A DNA stretch of 64,000 nucleotides from Prorocentrum cordatum (Eukaryota > Sar > Dinophyceae > Prorocentrales > Prorocentraceae). The stretch covers positions 451,951-515,950 of the forward strand of contig CAUYUJ010002069.1 of assembly GCA_963575745.1 (NCBI GenBank), written 5' to 3'. Shown one piece after another: positions 54,411 through 64,000 of this stretch. Position numbers and translations under genes: made by a program. The notes beneath the pieces were generated by a model. That model did no database searches, was not told the DNA's origin, and saw nothing but the letters and a program-made list of their open reading frames with translations. How positions within the stretch are numbered: position 1 is the first letter of the stretch; the number at the start of each line of letters is the position of its first letter.

Positions 54411-57030
54411 CTAGACGACCTGGTCCCGAACGTCTCTTGGCGCCATCTGCTTCAGGTCCAAGACAGTGCCGAGGTCGGACTCGAAGGTAGTTGCTGAGCT
54501 GAGCCTCCAGCCGATCCGATGCAAGGTGAGCCACAGAGCTCCGAGAGGGCCACGAACTCGGCTCCAGCTAGGCTGCGACCGCATCTGCGCGTCCACGAAA
54601 GCCCGCGTGTCGCCGAGAGCCTGCAATTCCATTCGGCCTTCCCAAAGCATGCTCGCGTACATGAAGACGATGCTGGTGGTCGCCGCGTAGAGGGGGTCAT
54701 ACTGCACCTGGTCTTGCATGAGCATGCCCATGCATATGCTGCCCGTTGGACGCACACCTGCCAGCATCGCGGCAACTGATCGCATCGGCTTCAGCACGGC
54801 GTCGGCTACCCCACTGACCGAGGCCCCATGCGTGACGGACGACGTGATCCCAGCGGTCTGGATGCGCGTCATGCGCTCGGCGCCGACCGCCTTCTTGAGG
54901 ATGACGGAGCGGCGTACACGATGGCGTAGCTGTTGTATTCTCGTGGCCCCATGCCGCCGTCGCACCTGAGGGCCTGCCAGCTCGTGGCCGAGGTTGCGGA
55001 TCCACGGCAGGCCTGTGACCTGCCTGGCCTTCGCCGCCGAGCGGAAAGCTCTACTGGCACGGCTGGGTGAGGCGACGTAGCCGAGCTTCTTGATCTGGAT
55101 GGGCAGCCGCAGTCTTTGGAGCTCGAACTTGAGTTGGTCGGTACCCTCGCCAAGCTCCGTAGCACTGTGCCTGGCCAGCCCCGTCCACTGGAGCGAAACA
55201 TCGTCCACCAACTGCCTGGGCTTGAGCGAGGGGCACAGCGCGCTGAGACGAAGCATGGCCCTGTGCACCAACACGGCCAGGAGGGTGGTCGCCTGAGAGC
55301 ACCCTGCCACGATGCCCTGGAACGAGATGAAGAACTCGCTCTCGCTGCCATGCGCTCGAACAACTCGAGGCTGACGGTGCAGCTGGGCCAGGAGCCATAC
55401 CAGCCGTGGTGGGAAGTTGACCGCAACCGCCTCACGTACTAGCACTTCTGGCGCCACCATCTCGAAGCATTTGAGTAGGTCCACCATCAGAGTGATGACG
55501 TCGAGCTTCCGAGCCAGCGCCATCTCCGACGTGAGGTTGTGCGAGAAGGCCGACGCCGACGAGCTTCGTCCTGGGCCAAGCCCCCAGGCGTGCTCCTCTC
55601 TGTGACCGGCCTCCCACTGGGCAGCCAATGGCCGACGAGCGCGACTCCACAGGCGTACGATCGTGTTCAGTAAGCCGATCAGGCGCATACTTCCCCCCGC
55701 CTTCGGTAGACGGACGAGCACCGTGGCCAGGCGCTGCGGCGGCCAACCAAGGTGGTGCTCGCAGGCATGGAAGAGGAGAGATAGGGCCAGCAGCGCCTGG
55801 TCCGAGAGCGCGCCCAGGTGCCTCGGCTGGAACCCAGTCTGGCCGACGGCCGTGCCCAGCTTGAAGGCGCGGATGGCCTGTCTGAGGTCCTGCACCGAGA
55901 GGCGTGGGAGGGCAGGCCAATTCATGGCGCCTTCAGGCAAAGGGACCTCGCCCAGCTTGTGGTGCTCCCAGATGGCCTTCCAGTCGTTGAGCTCAGTATC
56001 CGCCAGGTCGCAAGGGTGGCCACTCTTATTCTCACTGGGGACCTCGACCTCCTGCTTGGGCTTGGCGAAGCGATGAGCCAACCCAGCGCCTCCCGCAAAG
56101 GCGTCCTTTGCCCAAGTAGTCCAAGCCTGGTTGCACCTGCTCCCAGCCTCTGAGGAGAGCTGCTTGGCCCGAGCAATGATGAGCTGCGACTGGACCTTCA
56201 GCGAGCTGGCCGCCAGCATTTCAGGGCCGGCTTGGAGGAGCTCACGGGCGCCGCGATCCAGCTGATCAAGGATGTGAGACTGCTTGCCTATACGCGCACA
56301 GAAAGCCTCGAACTCCAAAAGCGCGCGGGCCAGACCCTTGACGTGCTTGTAGTGCTGGACGCCGTTGATCACCATGCCTCTGGCAGCCCCAGGGGGCCGA
56401 GGGGGGGGGGCTCTGCCAGCGCGATCTCCAGAGCGTTGATCCATCCACTCACGGTGCTGGTCGAAGGCGCGGAGGTGCATATCCACTGCCTCTGTCCAAT
56501 CCTCTTCGGAGCCTTCTCGCAGCCGTCGAAGGTGTGCTCGGTAACGGTCACGACTACGAGTGCCTGCGCGGCAAGCCGCCTCGCAAATCTCCCGAGCTCG
56601 ATGCCAGCGTCGCGCATCTCGTGGGAGGGCCTCGCCCCAGCCTCCACCGTCCCAGAGAACATCGAAGGCTGGATCGCGCAACTGCTCCGCGGTGTAGGGC
56701 ACGCACCACTCCATCCAGTCATCGCAAACGTCCAGCTCCCTCTGTTGCTCATTGAGGGGATCCCCAATCCAGTTCTGAGTATATCGTCGGAGCTCCCGTT
56801 GAAACACCTCTTGCCTGCGCTGAGCGGCCACCCGATCGGGGTCTTCGCCACGTCCAGCAGGGTCGTGACTGGGATCGGGATCCTCCTGGCTATCTTCCCC
56901 TTCGTCCATCGTGGCAACTCCAGGCCGTCCGACATCGTCAGGGACGGGCGTTCCCCCCAGCGTGGGCACCATGTGGTTCTGGGCATCCAGCATCGCGTCC
57001 AGCTCGTCGAAGGGGTCTATCTCGCCGTCC
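54411..57030 (-). pseudogene. Retroelement ORF2: linker and reverse transcriptase
   Basis: After the coding repeat comes an acidic spacer (GEIDPFDELDAMLDAQN), then an Arg/Glu-rich linker. RT motifs: FKLGTAVGQTGFQPRHLGAL (template-grip region), LPKAGGSMRLIGLLNTIVRL (motif 2), MVDLLKCFEMV (motif A Asp, near 55485), GIVAGCSQATTLLAVLVHRA (motif B) and RQLVDDVSLQW (motif C, VDD, near 55200). The thumb follows, with HGASVSGVADAVLKPMRS. All RT motifs look intact. The frame ends at a TAG (54411-54413) but continues in the same frame into the RNase H, so a single stop separates them. Confidence 0.85.
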
Positions 57031-57810
57031 ATGTTGTGCAGCGTCGGTCTTACAGGGAGGGCGACGGGGCGAGCGTCGCAGCACCTCTCCAAGCCGCCTT
57101 CAGCAACACCGTGTGCGAGGGCATCGGCCACCCCACCGCGGTGGGCCTCGCTCGGACTTACAGGGAGGGCATCGGGGCGAGCGATGCAGCTCCTCGCCAT
57201 GCCGCCAGGAGGAGGGTCTTGTGCGAGGGCATCGGCAACCCCACCGCTGTGGGCCTCGCTCGGACTTACAGGGAGGGCATCGGGGCGAGCGACGCAGCAC
57301 CTCACCAGGCCGCCAGGAGGAAGTGCGGGTGCGAGGGCATCGGCCACCCCACCGCGGTGGGCCTCGCTCGGGCTTGCAGGGAGGGCGACGGGGCGAGCGT
57401 CGCAGCACCTCACCAGGCCGCCAGGGGGAACAACATGTGCGAGGGCATCGGCCACCCCACCGCCGTGGGCCTCGCTCGGGCTTACAGGGAGGGCGACGGG
57501 GCGAGCGTCGCAGCACCTCGCCAGACCGCCAGGGGGAAGCACATGTGCGAGGGCATCGGCCACCCCACCGCTGTGGGCCTCGCTTGGGCTTACAGGGAGG
57601 GCGACGGGGCGAGCGTCGCAGCACCTCACCAGGCCGCCATGGGGAAAGTGCATGTGCGAGGGCATCGGCCACCCCACCGCGGTGGGCCTCGCTCGGGCTT
57701 ACAGGGAGGGCGACGGGGCGAGCATCGCAGCACACATCACCAGGCCGCCATCAGCTCCGTCGTGTGTGAGGGCATCGGCCACCCCACCGCTGTGGGCCTC
57801 ACCAGCAGCT
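57030..57810 (-). repeat. 108-bp coding tandem repeat between endonuclease and RT, ~7 copies
   Basis: Each unit encodes 36 residues: GGLVRCCDARPVALPVSPSE then AHSGGVADALAHVLPP, with a conserved Cys pair. GCGAGGGCATCGG marks units at 57115, 57223, 57331, 57439 and 57547 (exactly 108 apart), then 57656 and 57766 (109 and 110). The two longest units hold a +1 and a +2 indel, which together restore the frame. Most substitutions keep the peptide. Role unknown. Confidence 0.9.
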
Positions 57811-59034
57811 GGCCTCCCGAGCTCGCTCGGACGGGCCTCCAGAAATGCATCCACGCCCGAGTGGAAATCGGGATCGGCGCGATCCTGAGCCACGCGAAGC
57901 CTTCCGCAAGACGTGCCAGGATCGGCTTGGTGGCGAGTGAGCTGCGCCACCGTCTTCGTCACGTGTCCGTGCACGCTAAGGATATGCTGGGCCCACCTGG
58001 CCGTCACATTCCAAGCGCTTTGCCTCTGGCCCATGTCGAGCGCGTCGCCGAGGGGGGCGCCACTGAAGTTCATGCATGCGCTGTTGAACTGGTCCCTCGC
58101 GTCCCACATATCGTCTCTTGCGCGCGCCGACGATGTCATGTCGGCCAGCGAGCTCCTCCTCCACGCCGCGAAGGACGAGGTCCCATGCGATAGCCAGCTG
58201 AGGAAGCGACTGTGCCTGATCGATGGACAGATACACCTCGTCCCAGCCATGCCAAGGGTAGCGGGCGCATCCCACGGGCAGCTCCCGAGGGAAAGGGCGT
58301 GGCCCATCAAACTCACGGGCGATCGGGGCCTCAGCGTGCTTCGCGAGCGTGAGGTGCACGGGGCGACGTGGCCAAGTGATGTCGGTGACCGAGACGTCAA
58401 CCGCGTACTTGGTGCCCTGGGTCATCGGGCGGTAGGCCAGGAAGGAGTCCAGGGTGGTGGCGGGCACCGCCTGCATGCAGGTGGGCTCCCGCGGGGCGAC
58501 ACACATGGCGTCGGCCAGATGGAGCCAGTCGTGCTCCAGCAACTCCTGCGGCGCCATGTTGAAGTCGCCGCCGACGATCCATGCTGGGCCAGGGCCTGCA
58601 GCAACCCGCTTCACATACTGCACCACCTGCCACACGATGGCCAGATTGCGAGACGACCTGCCCTCACCAGTGCGGAGGTAGAGGGCCGCCGCCACGAAGC
58701 CGCCAGGCTGGGCGGCGTGCACATGGGCCGCCACGGCCCGACCTGGCACGATGATGCCGTCGTCCAGCAGAGGCGCCTGGGTGACGGCAGTGCCGGTCTT
58801 GGCCAAGACTGCGACGCCGCCCTCGGCGCCGCCGGCCTCGGTGGCAAGCGCTGGGCACCACGCCCCACGCCAGCCCGCGTCTTGGGCATCGCCCTGCACC
58901 TCAGGGAGCTTCTCAGCGCCCGCGTGGTGCTCCTGCGCCAAGATCAAATCGCTGCTGCAGTCGACAAGAACCATGGACAGGGTGCCAAACGAGTTGGCGT
59001 TAACTGTAGTGACCTGTAGTTTGCTCCTCGTCAT
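57811..59034 (-). pseudogene. Retroelement ORF2: AP-type endonuclease
   Basis: ATG at 59034 lies 19 bases after the ORF1 stop. Motifs of the exonuclease/endonuclease/phosphatase fold: TVNANSFGTL, LILAQEHHAG (metal-binding Glu), GWRGAWCPAL, GGVAVLAKTG, WIVGGDFNMAPQE (catalytic DxN), TTLDSFLAYRP, and RRPVHLTL in place of the usual SDHxP. Then RYVGREGPVQ...LQWRPP. Reading moves by one frame at the G6 run 58052-58057 into APLGDALDMGQRQSAWNVTA, RWAQHILSVHG and on to the 108-bp array. The old frame stops at 57976. Confidence 0.8.
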
Positions 59035-59053
59035 GGTCGGCAACTCAGGTTCC

Positions 59054-60232
59054 TCATTCTGTGCGTGGCTTCTTGACCACCTTCCACTTGGGCTTGGCCA
59101 GGCGGATGCGCTTGACTGCAGCACGGAGCTCCTCTTCGGAGGCATCTGCAGCATTTGGGAGATCAGCACCAGACTCGCGCAAGAAATCGCGAAGCTGCTC
59201 AGCAGTGGCCTGGTTGACCGACTCCTCCTCCTGGGCATCGCCGTCGTCGGCGCCCATGGCAGCGTCCTGCCGCTCCTGCTCGCGAGCGGCCTGGGCGGCA
59301 GCTTCCTCAGCCTGCTTCTGCTGAGCCTCACGCTGGGCTTGGGCTTGCTGCTCCTGAGCTTGACGATGCTGGCGCACTTTGCCCACCACCGTGGCGACCT
59401 CCTGCTGAAGGTCCACAGGAGCCCCAGCAGCAAGAAGAACTTGCTCCAACTTGGGCGGCGTCCAGCTGCTCTCATCATCGCCCGCACCTGGGGCCACCGA
59501 AGGCGGCTGAGGCATCGCGCCGGCCAGCTGGGCACGCTGGCCTTCGAGTTCCAGCAGCTGCTTACGAGACTCAGCCAGCGCGGCGTCCTGCGTGGCGAGC
59601 TCCGCTTGCAAGGCCACCAGCTGCGCCTGCTTGAGCTCGCGGGCCGTCTGCTGCTTGGTGATCTGCTGCTCGGCCTTGGTGATCTTGAAGCCAAGAGACT
59701 TGAGCCGCTGCGAGGGCGGCTTTTCCTGGAACAGCTGCGCGCGCAGCTTGACCTGCTCGGACTTGTACTGCTCCACAAGCTTTGCAACCTCTGGCGTGTC
59801 GACACCAGCCAGCTGCTTAACGTAGCCGTCCAACTCGTCCAACCTCTTCTTGACGGCTGACTCGGCACCGGTTTCGCCATCGCCACCTTCAGCTCCCGCT
59901 GCGATGGCCGTCGCCTCGGGGGGCTTGGCTTTCGCCTGCTTGTGCTGCGACGTGAGCGACTGGACTTGCTTCTGCAAGTCAAGCAGCTGCGCCGAGGTTG
60001 AGCCTGCACCTTTGCCGCCACCTGCTGCCCACGGCGCTGGCCGAGATGGCGAGGTAGCCTTGACGGGGCCCCCGTAGACGACGCTCTTAGCCAGCCCGCA
60101 ACTGTTGCAGGATAGCTTGTCAGCGAAGTTGACGTAGGGCTTGTGATCATGACCGAGGCAAGACTTGCAGAGCCATTAGTCACGACGGGCTGCACGACTG
60201 CCTCCACCCTTTGCACCAGCAGGCGGCACCAT
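59054..60232 (-). pseudogene. Retroelement ORF1: zinc finger plus coiled coil
   Basis: ATG at 60232 gives MVPPAGAKGGGSRAARRD, a TAA (60178-60176), then WLCKSCLGHDHKPYVNFADK and LSCNSCGLAKSV, a two-knuckle C-x2-C ... C-x2-C finger led by Trp. Next a Ser/Pro/Gly linker, then about 230 residues of Gln/Glu/Lys/Ala-rich coiled coil (KQVQSLTSQHKQ; LKSLGFKITKAEQQITKQQT; QAQREAQQKQAEEAAAQAAR), and an acidic/basic end (SEEELRAAVKRIRLAKPKW) to a TGA at 59054. Likely RNA-binding like other LINE ORF1 products. Only the TAA breaks it. A different overlapping frame (to 60396) with a hydrophobic stretch begins right at the spliced leader and is probably not translated usefully. Confidence 0.75.
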
Positions 60233-60399
60233 GGCTCCTCAACCACAGACTCTGAAACTGTGCCCACGAGAAGCAAGGTGACGGCCAGGCTGGCCACTAG
60301 AGAGATAATCTTCTTCGAAAGTTTTGGCCTCAAAGCGCGAACCCCCTCGCGCTCAGAGACGCCCGAGAACGGACTCGCGGTCGTCGGGCGGTTCATAGC

Positions 60400-60421
60400 C
60401 TTGAGCCAACATGGCTACGGA
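60400..60421 (-). other. Relic of the dinoflagellate spliced leader
   Basis: On the minus strand this reads T-CCGTAGCCATGTTGGCTC-AAG. It matches the 22-base dinoflagellate spliced leader at 21 positions; position 12 is G where the leader has T. It is followed after three bases by an ATG (60396) and then the retroelement. No donor GT follows it as in an SL RNA gene, so it is a reverse-transcribed leader. Confidence 0.9.
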
Positions 60422-60439
60422 TGTGTGTGTGTGGGGGGG

Positions 60440-60545
60440 GGAGGGGGGGGGCAAGTGAGAATGCAGAAAACATGGAGAAAGATGTGGCGTCCTGGGACGT
60501 GTGTGTGTGTGCGTGTGTGTGTGTGTCTACTTCTCTGTGCGTCCC
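60440..60545 (+). mobile_element. TIR element family A, copy 4 (left part missing)
   Basis: AAGTGAGAATGCAGAAAACA, GTGGCGTCCTGGGACGTGTG and a (GT)n run match copy 3 at 51876-51945. The left end is replaced by a GT/G run that touches the spliced-leader relic. Confidence 0.6.
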
Positions 60546-60739
60546 TGGGCGACCTCGAGGAAGGAACACGGGTCCTGAGGGAAACGGGTCCTGAGGTCAC
60601 TCCGTGTTCGGGCCTCGGGCCTCGGGGCCCCGCGCGGGCCACGAGTCCTGCGCAGAAGAGGCGCAGGATGCAGACGTGGTCCCGGCGGAAGGCCCGTCTC
60701 CCTGAGGACCCGTGTTCCTCGTGTCGGGGGCGGAAAAGA

Positions 60740-60925
60740 GGGGGGTGATGACTAGGGGGGGGGATATCATGGCGGGGGCCATGATCTTTCCCAAGATTTC
60801 ATGGCGCCTCTTCTTGTTTCATTACGTCCCTGTGGCCCCCCCGCTGGGCCGCGCACATGCCGCCGGTCATGATTTGCACCCCTCCCTCTTGGACACCCCC
60901 CTCTTGGCCGCTCCCGATCGTGCCT
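60740..60925 (+). repeat. Dispersed repeat G, copy 2
   Basis: GTGATGACTAGGGGGGGGGA, CCATGATCTTTCCC, TTTCATGGCGCCTCTTCTTG, GGGCCGCGCACATGCCGCCG, TTGGACACCCCCCTC. Matches 22975-23170 throughout in the same orientation. Confidence 0.85.
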
Positions 60926-61029
60926 GTGGAACGGGTGGCCTCCTCCCCTCTGAGGGTCGACGCTCAGGGATCGGGGGCCACCGGGGAGACCTGGGGCGAC
61001 CTGTCTGAGCGTCACCCAGGAGGCTTTGG

Positions 61030-61220
61030 GTGGGGGGGGGGGGGGGGGGGCTGTCGGGGTTCTGGAGGATGCCGTCCTCCTCGGGGAGGAGGAGGAGGAG
61101 GAGGAGGAGGAGGAGGAAAGAAAAAGGAGGAGGAGGAGGAGGAAAAAGGAAGGAGGACGACGACGAGGACGAGGACGAGGAGGAGGAGGAAGGAGGAGGA
61201 TGATGAGGAGGAGGTGGAGC
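61030..61220. repeat. G run and GGA/GAC tract
   Basis: 18 G residues at 61033-61050, then GGA triplets with AAA and GAC variants (61085-61215). Confidence 0.9.
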
Positions 61221-61639
61221 ATTAGGAAGAGGACCAGAGTAAACCAAATATATAGAAGCGATACTGAAGGCCCCTGCCGTCCCAAGTCCCCCCATACACA
61301 TGCAACTCATCCTTTTCACTGCAAGAAGCGACCAACAAAGCTTTGAACAGGAGTTGCCTGGCATGTTCTTGCGTGCAGTCAGGAAAACGATAATCAGTGA
61401 TCGTACAAGTTTCAACGAGGTGTCCAGCGAGCTCCCCCTTTCAAAGAAGGACCGCCCCCAAACGTGTAACTGATGCACCAGCTTTCTCCTCTGGTCATGA
61501 ACTTCGAGGAAGTCTCATGCGGCAGCTCGATTTCGAAAAGGAGCCGCCACAAATCCGCGCAGCGTAACGAAACCTATGCGAGAATTCTAGTTTGCGCAAG
61601 AGCAGCCCCGCAGCATGCGAAACGTTGCATCAAGGACGA
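61221..61639. other. No gene recognised
   Basis: Less GC-rich mixed sequence; no exon-like frame or RNA gene noticed. Confidence 0.4.
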
Positions 61640-62295
61640 ATGCGCGTGGCGCTGAGGCGAGAACCCGATCTCGAAAGCGACTAGCTTTCAATAGTTGAAA
61701 CTGTTGCAAGATGTTGACACGAACGCTTGGGGCGTTCGTGCGAGAGCACCATTTTGAAAACGACCCCCCCCATCCTTGATATTGCTGCAGACTTGTGCGA
61801 TGCGCGCGGCGCTGAGACGATAACCACATTTCGAAAACGATCCGCCCTCCATTCGTGAAGCCGAGACAGATGCTTGGAACAAAAGTGCGGGGCGCTGAGG
61901 TGACAGCATCGTTTTGAAAGCCACTCCCCTCGATCCTTGAATCGGCTGCCATTTTGCCAGGCGAAGTGTGCCTGGCGCTGGGTCGAGAGCAACACTTTGA
62001 ATACGTGTCCCCTCCATCCGTGAAGCTGCTGCAGACTTTTAAGGCGAGTGTGCCGTGCCCGCGCGAGAGCCACACTTTGACGAATGTGCGCGGCGCTATG
62101 GCGATAGCCACATGTTGGACCTCCCCCCCATCAACTCGCTGCTTCTAGCTTTGTACTCGACTGCGCGCAGCGCTAAAGCGAGAGCCACATTTTGAATCCC
62201 ACGCCCCCATCCGTGAAACTGGTCCGACGTTTGATACGAATGCGGGCGGCGCTCAGGCGAGAACCACATTTTGAAAACGACCCCCCTCCATCTGC
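61640..62295 (-). repeat. ~80-bp satellite S, minus orientation, about 7 copies
   Basis: Plus-strand landmarks are GGCGCTGAGGCGAGAACC, ACATTTTGAAAACGA and CCCCCTCCATCCGTGAAGC, the reverse complement of the 26.2-26.7 kb units. GGCGCT starts near 61651, 61811, 61892, 61973, 62090, 62170 and 62250. A single diverged unit is at 63370-63425. Confidence 0.8.
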
Positions 62296-62562
62296 CAACA
62301 TCTTCGCATCATTCAAGCCCCAGGATCATCCAGAATGAGGAAGTCTCAGGCCAGGGGGGGGCTCTGCCGAGCAGGGTCGATGCACGCCTTGCGGCGTGCG
62401 CCTGTATTGCGACCACATGACATTGCTCAATTCGTTTCTGTTCTTCACGCTGCCGTTGAATTGTCTCGAACTGGTGGTAGCCGCGTTGTGGGAGTTCGTG
62501 TGGCCGTGCTCTCCTCCTCTTCCTCTTCCTCTTCAAACAAAAATAATGCTGATAACAAAAAA

Positions 62563-62876
<314 letters not shown>

Positions 62877-62880
<4 letters not shown>

Positions 62881-62950
62881 AATCTCAGGCGAAACGCCGT
62901 GCCCGCCCTACAACACGTCTAGGGGTGAGACAGGGAGGAGTTATTGGCAA
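62877..62950 (+). repeat. Dispersed repeat F, copy 1
   Basis: GAAATCTCAGGCGAAACGCC, GCCCGCCCTACAACACGTCT, GGGGTGAGACAGGGAG(G)AGT. Copy 2 is at 63448-63522 (GAAGTCCCAGGTGAAACGCC ...). The start also recurs at 6237-6260 and 62337-62352. Confidence 0.75.
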
Positions 62951-63447
62951 GGAAAAGGGTGGGGAGAAGAGAGGATTTTGAATTCAGCCACGCCAGCACA
63001 CGCACGCAGGCCTCCACGAACTCTCCGCGAGGAGGAGGAGGAGGAGGACCAGTGTAAGCTCAAGGAGCGTCAACGATATTGCAATCAATCCTCGCTCCAA
63101 GTTCGTTTTTCATAGGCCCGTACACGAATGTATCTGCATTGCGGGATAATCCTCAATCTTGCCAGAACACCATGTTTGGGGTGCTGGTGCCGCGAATCGG
63201 CCTCACTGTTGCGTCTGGGCAATCCTAATCGAGCCAGTACAGTATGCTTTAGACTTCATCCCCGCGAGTCAACATGACTGTTGCGTCCTGGCAATCCCAG
63301 GTCGTCTCAGACACACATGTCCTGTTGCTTCATCCCTACGAATCCTTGAACAGGTTGCAAACGTGCACGGCGCTCAGGCGAGAGCCGCATTTTGAAAACC
63401 AGCCGCCCTCGTTGAGACTGTTGCTAGCTTCGAGCTTCGGGGTCATA
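62951..63447. other. No gene; weak repeat units
   Basis: 63160-63310 has two copies of a CACTGTTGCGTC(T/C)GGGCAATCC-like unit related to 26.7-26.85 kb, then one satellite S unit. Confidence 0.5.
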
Positions 63448-63665
63448 ACTGGTGAGGAAGTCCCAGGTGAAACGCCTGGCCCGCCCTACGACACGTCTGG
63501 GGGTGCGACAGGGAGAAGTAATCTACAAGGGAAAGGGATGGATGAGGACGCAGGAGGTGGAGGAAGAGGAGGAGAAGGATGGAGAAGGAGGAGGAGGAGG
63601 AGAAGGAGGAGGAGGAGGAGGGAGGAGGGAAAAGGGAGGAGGATGGAGGAAGGAGGAGCCAGGAT
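63448..63665. repeat. Dispersed repeat F, copy 2, followed by a GGA tract
   Basis: Repeat F to 63522, then GGA/GAA triplets from 63545 to 63665. Confidence 0.8.
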
Positions 63666-63855
63666 GGAGGAGGGAGCAGCTGAGGCGCAGACGCTCTTCC
63701 CCTCCTCTCTTTGTCTGCTGTCCTCCCTCCCTCGCCTCGGGCCCCGCTGGCAGGGCAGCTCCTGGCCCCGGGGAGGCCGCGGGGGTGTGGCGTCTGGGCC
63801 TTGCCCACGGCGGTGAGCGCGTGCACTCATCTTCCGCTACTTTTTTTTAAGTCGG

Positions 63856-64000
63856 GCATGTCCCTCTCCAGGAGGAATATTCGAAACCAGTAAAACACAG
63901 TCTGGGGATGATTTTTCGACTATTGTAGACTATGTTTGAATGGTTTGTCGATTCTTGTCTATCTTTCGTCTTCCAAAATCCGCCTGTAGGAGGACATGTC
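63856..64000 (+). mobile_element. Short TIR element family E, copy 2 (runs to window edge)
   Basis: GGGCATGTCCCTCTCCAGGA, GGAATATTCGAAACCAGTAA, AACACAGTCTGGGGATGAT, then TCCAAAATCCGCCTGTAGGA and GGACATGTC at the right end. Collinear with 21945-22090. The ends are inverted relatives of each other. Confidence 0.65.

Larger units (their letters stand above)
51980..60421 (-). mobile_element. Near-complete two-ORF non-LTR retroelement with spliced-leader 5' end
   Basis: Order on the minus strand: spliced-leader relic (60421-60400), ~165-base leader, ORF1 (60232-59054), ORF2 (from 59034) with AP-type endonuclease, a 36-residue coding repeat, reverse transcriptase, RNase H and a Cys-finger tail ending at 52135, then 3' UTR. 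All domains of a LINE-type element are present once and in order, so it is one insertion. It is damaged by a TAA in ORF1, a TAG between RT and RNase H, and frame changes at homopolymers. The 3' end has no obvious poly-A. Family A copies lie just outside both ends. Confidence 0.85.

Noticed and set aside
57113-57888. Plus-strand frames of up to 653 residues opposite the retroelement
   Set aside because: Antisense of the 108-bp coding repeat and RT linker; the minus-strand frame carries the recognisable motifs.
58751-59860. Plus-strand 369-residue Leu-rich frame
   Set aside because: Antisense shadow of the ORF1 coiled coil (CTC/CTG-rich complement).
59980-60396. Frame from the ATG at 60396 with a hydrophobic stretch (SLVASLAVTLLLVGTV) as a signal or membrane protein
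   Set aside because: It overlaps ORF1 in another frame, which has the finger and coiled coil; the hydrophobic run is in the leader. Kept only as an upstream frame.
60400-60421. An SL RNA gene
   Set aside because: No splice donor GT follows the leader and no Sm-like or hairpin region; coding sequence follows at once.

Overview
The window looks like nuclear DNA of a dinoflagellate. Three things point there. A near-perfect (21 of 22) copy of the dinoflagellate trans-spliced leader sits on the minus strand at 60421-60400, at the 5' end of a retroelement. Retroelement remains of three kinds make up most of the recognisable coding sequence, and they carry Cys-rich fingers at their ends. The few host exons are small islands in GC-rich, repeat-packed DNA with long introns. 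I see no bacterial operon, RNA gene or CRISPR array. Species cannot be fixed from sequence alone.

Layout: 1-1.96 kb is the 3' part of a non-LTR retroelement (RNase H plus two Cys fingers). 2-14.7 kb is repeats: purine/pyrimidine tracts, a 34-bp perfect inverted repeat, a TAG/TTG microsatellite, two pairs of large duplications, minisatellites, and one possible copia-like reverse-transcriptase scrap near 13.2 kb. 14.8-18.4 kb holds a split SAM-dependent methyltransferase gene (EEF1AKMT4/METTL13-like). Its exons are separated by introns filled with terminal-inverted-repeat elements and a 550-bp GGA tract. 19.4-28.9 kb is satellites, including an 11-copy 112-bp array. 30.1-32.8 kb is a decayed retroelement with an FMDD reverse transcriptase, followed by another broken coding region up to 34.4 kb. 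38.77-39.58 kb is a clear exon of a multi-pass membrane protein with a C-terminal coiled coil. 44.4-50.1 kb is a 64-bp satellite with a higher-order block. 52.0-60.4 kb, minus strand, is an almost complete two-ORF retroelement: SL relic, zinc-finger/coiled-coil ORF1, AP-type endonuclease, a 108-bp coding tandem repeat, reverse transcriptase, RNase H and a Cys-finger tail. 60.4-64 kb is again repeats, including a ~320-bp A-rich run.

The genes do not form a pathway. What links them is the repeat landscape. Several short TIR-bearing families (called A, B, C and E here) recur across the window, and copies of A, B and C lie inside inferred introns close to splice sites, as expected of introner-like or MITE-like elements. 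Five frame breaks in the retroelements fall at G or C runs of 6-8, so some decay may be homopolymer slippage or assembly error rather than true inactivation. Splice sites, repeat boundaries and family names were judged by eye.
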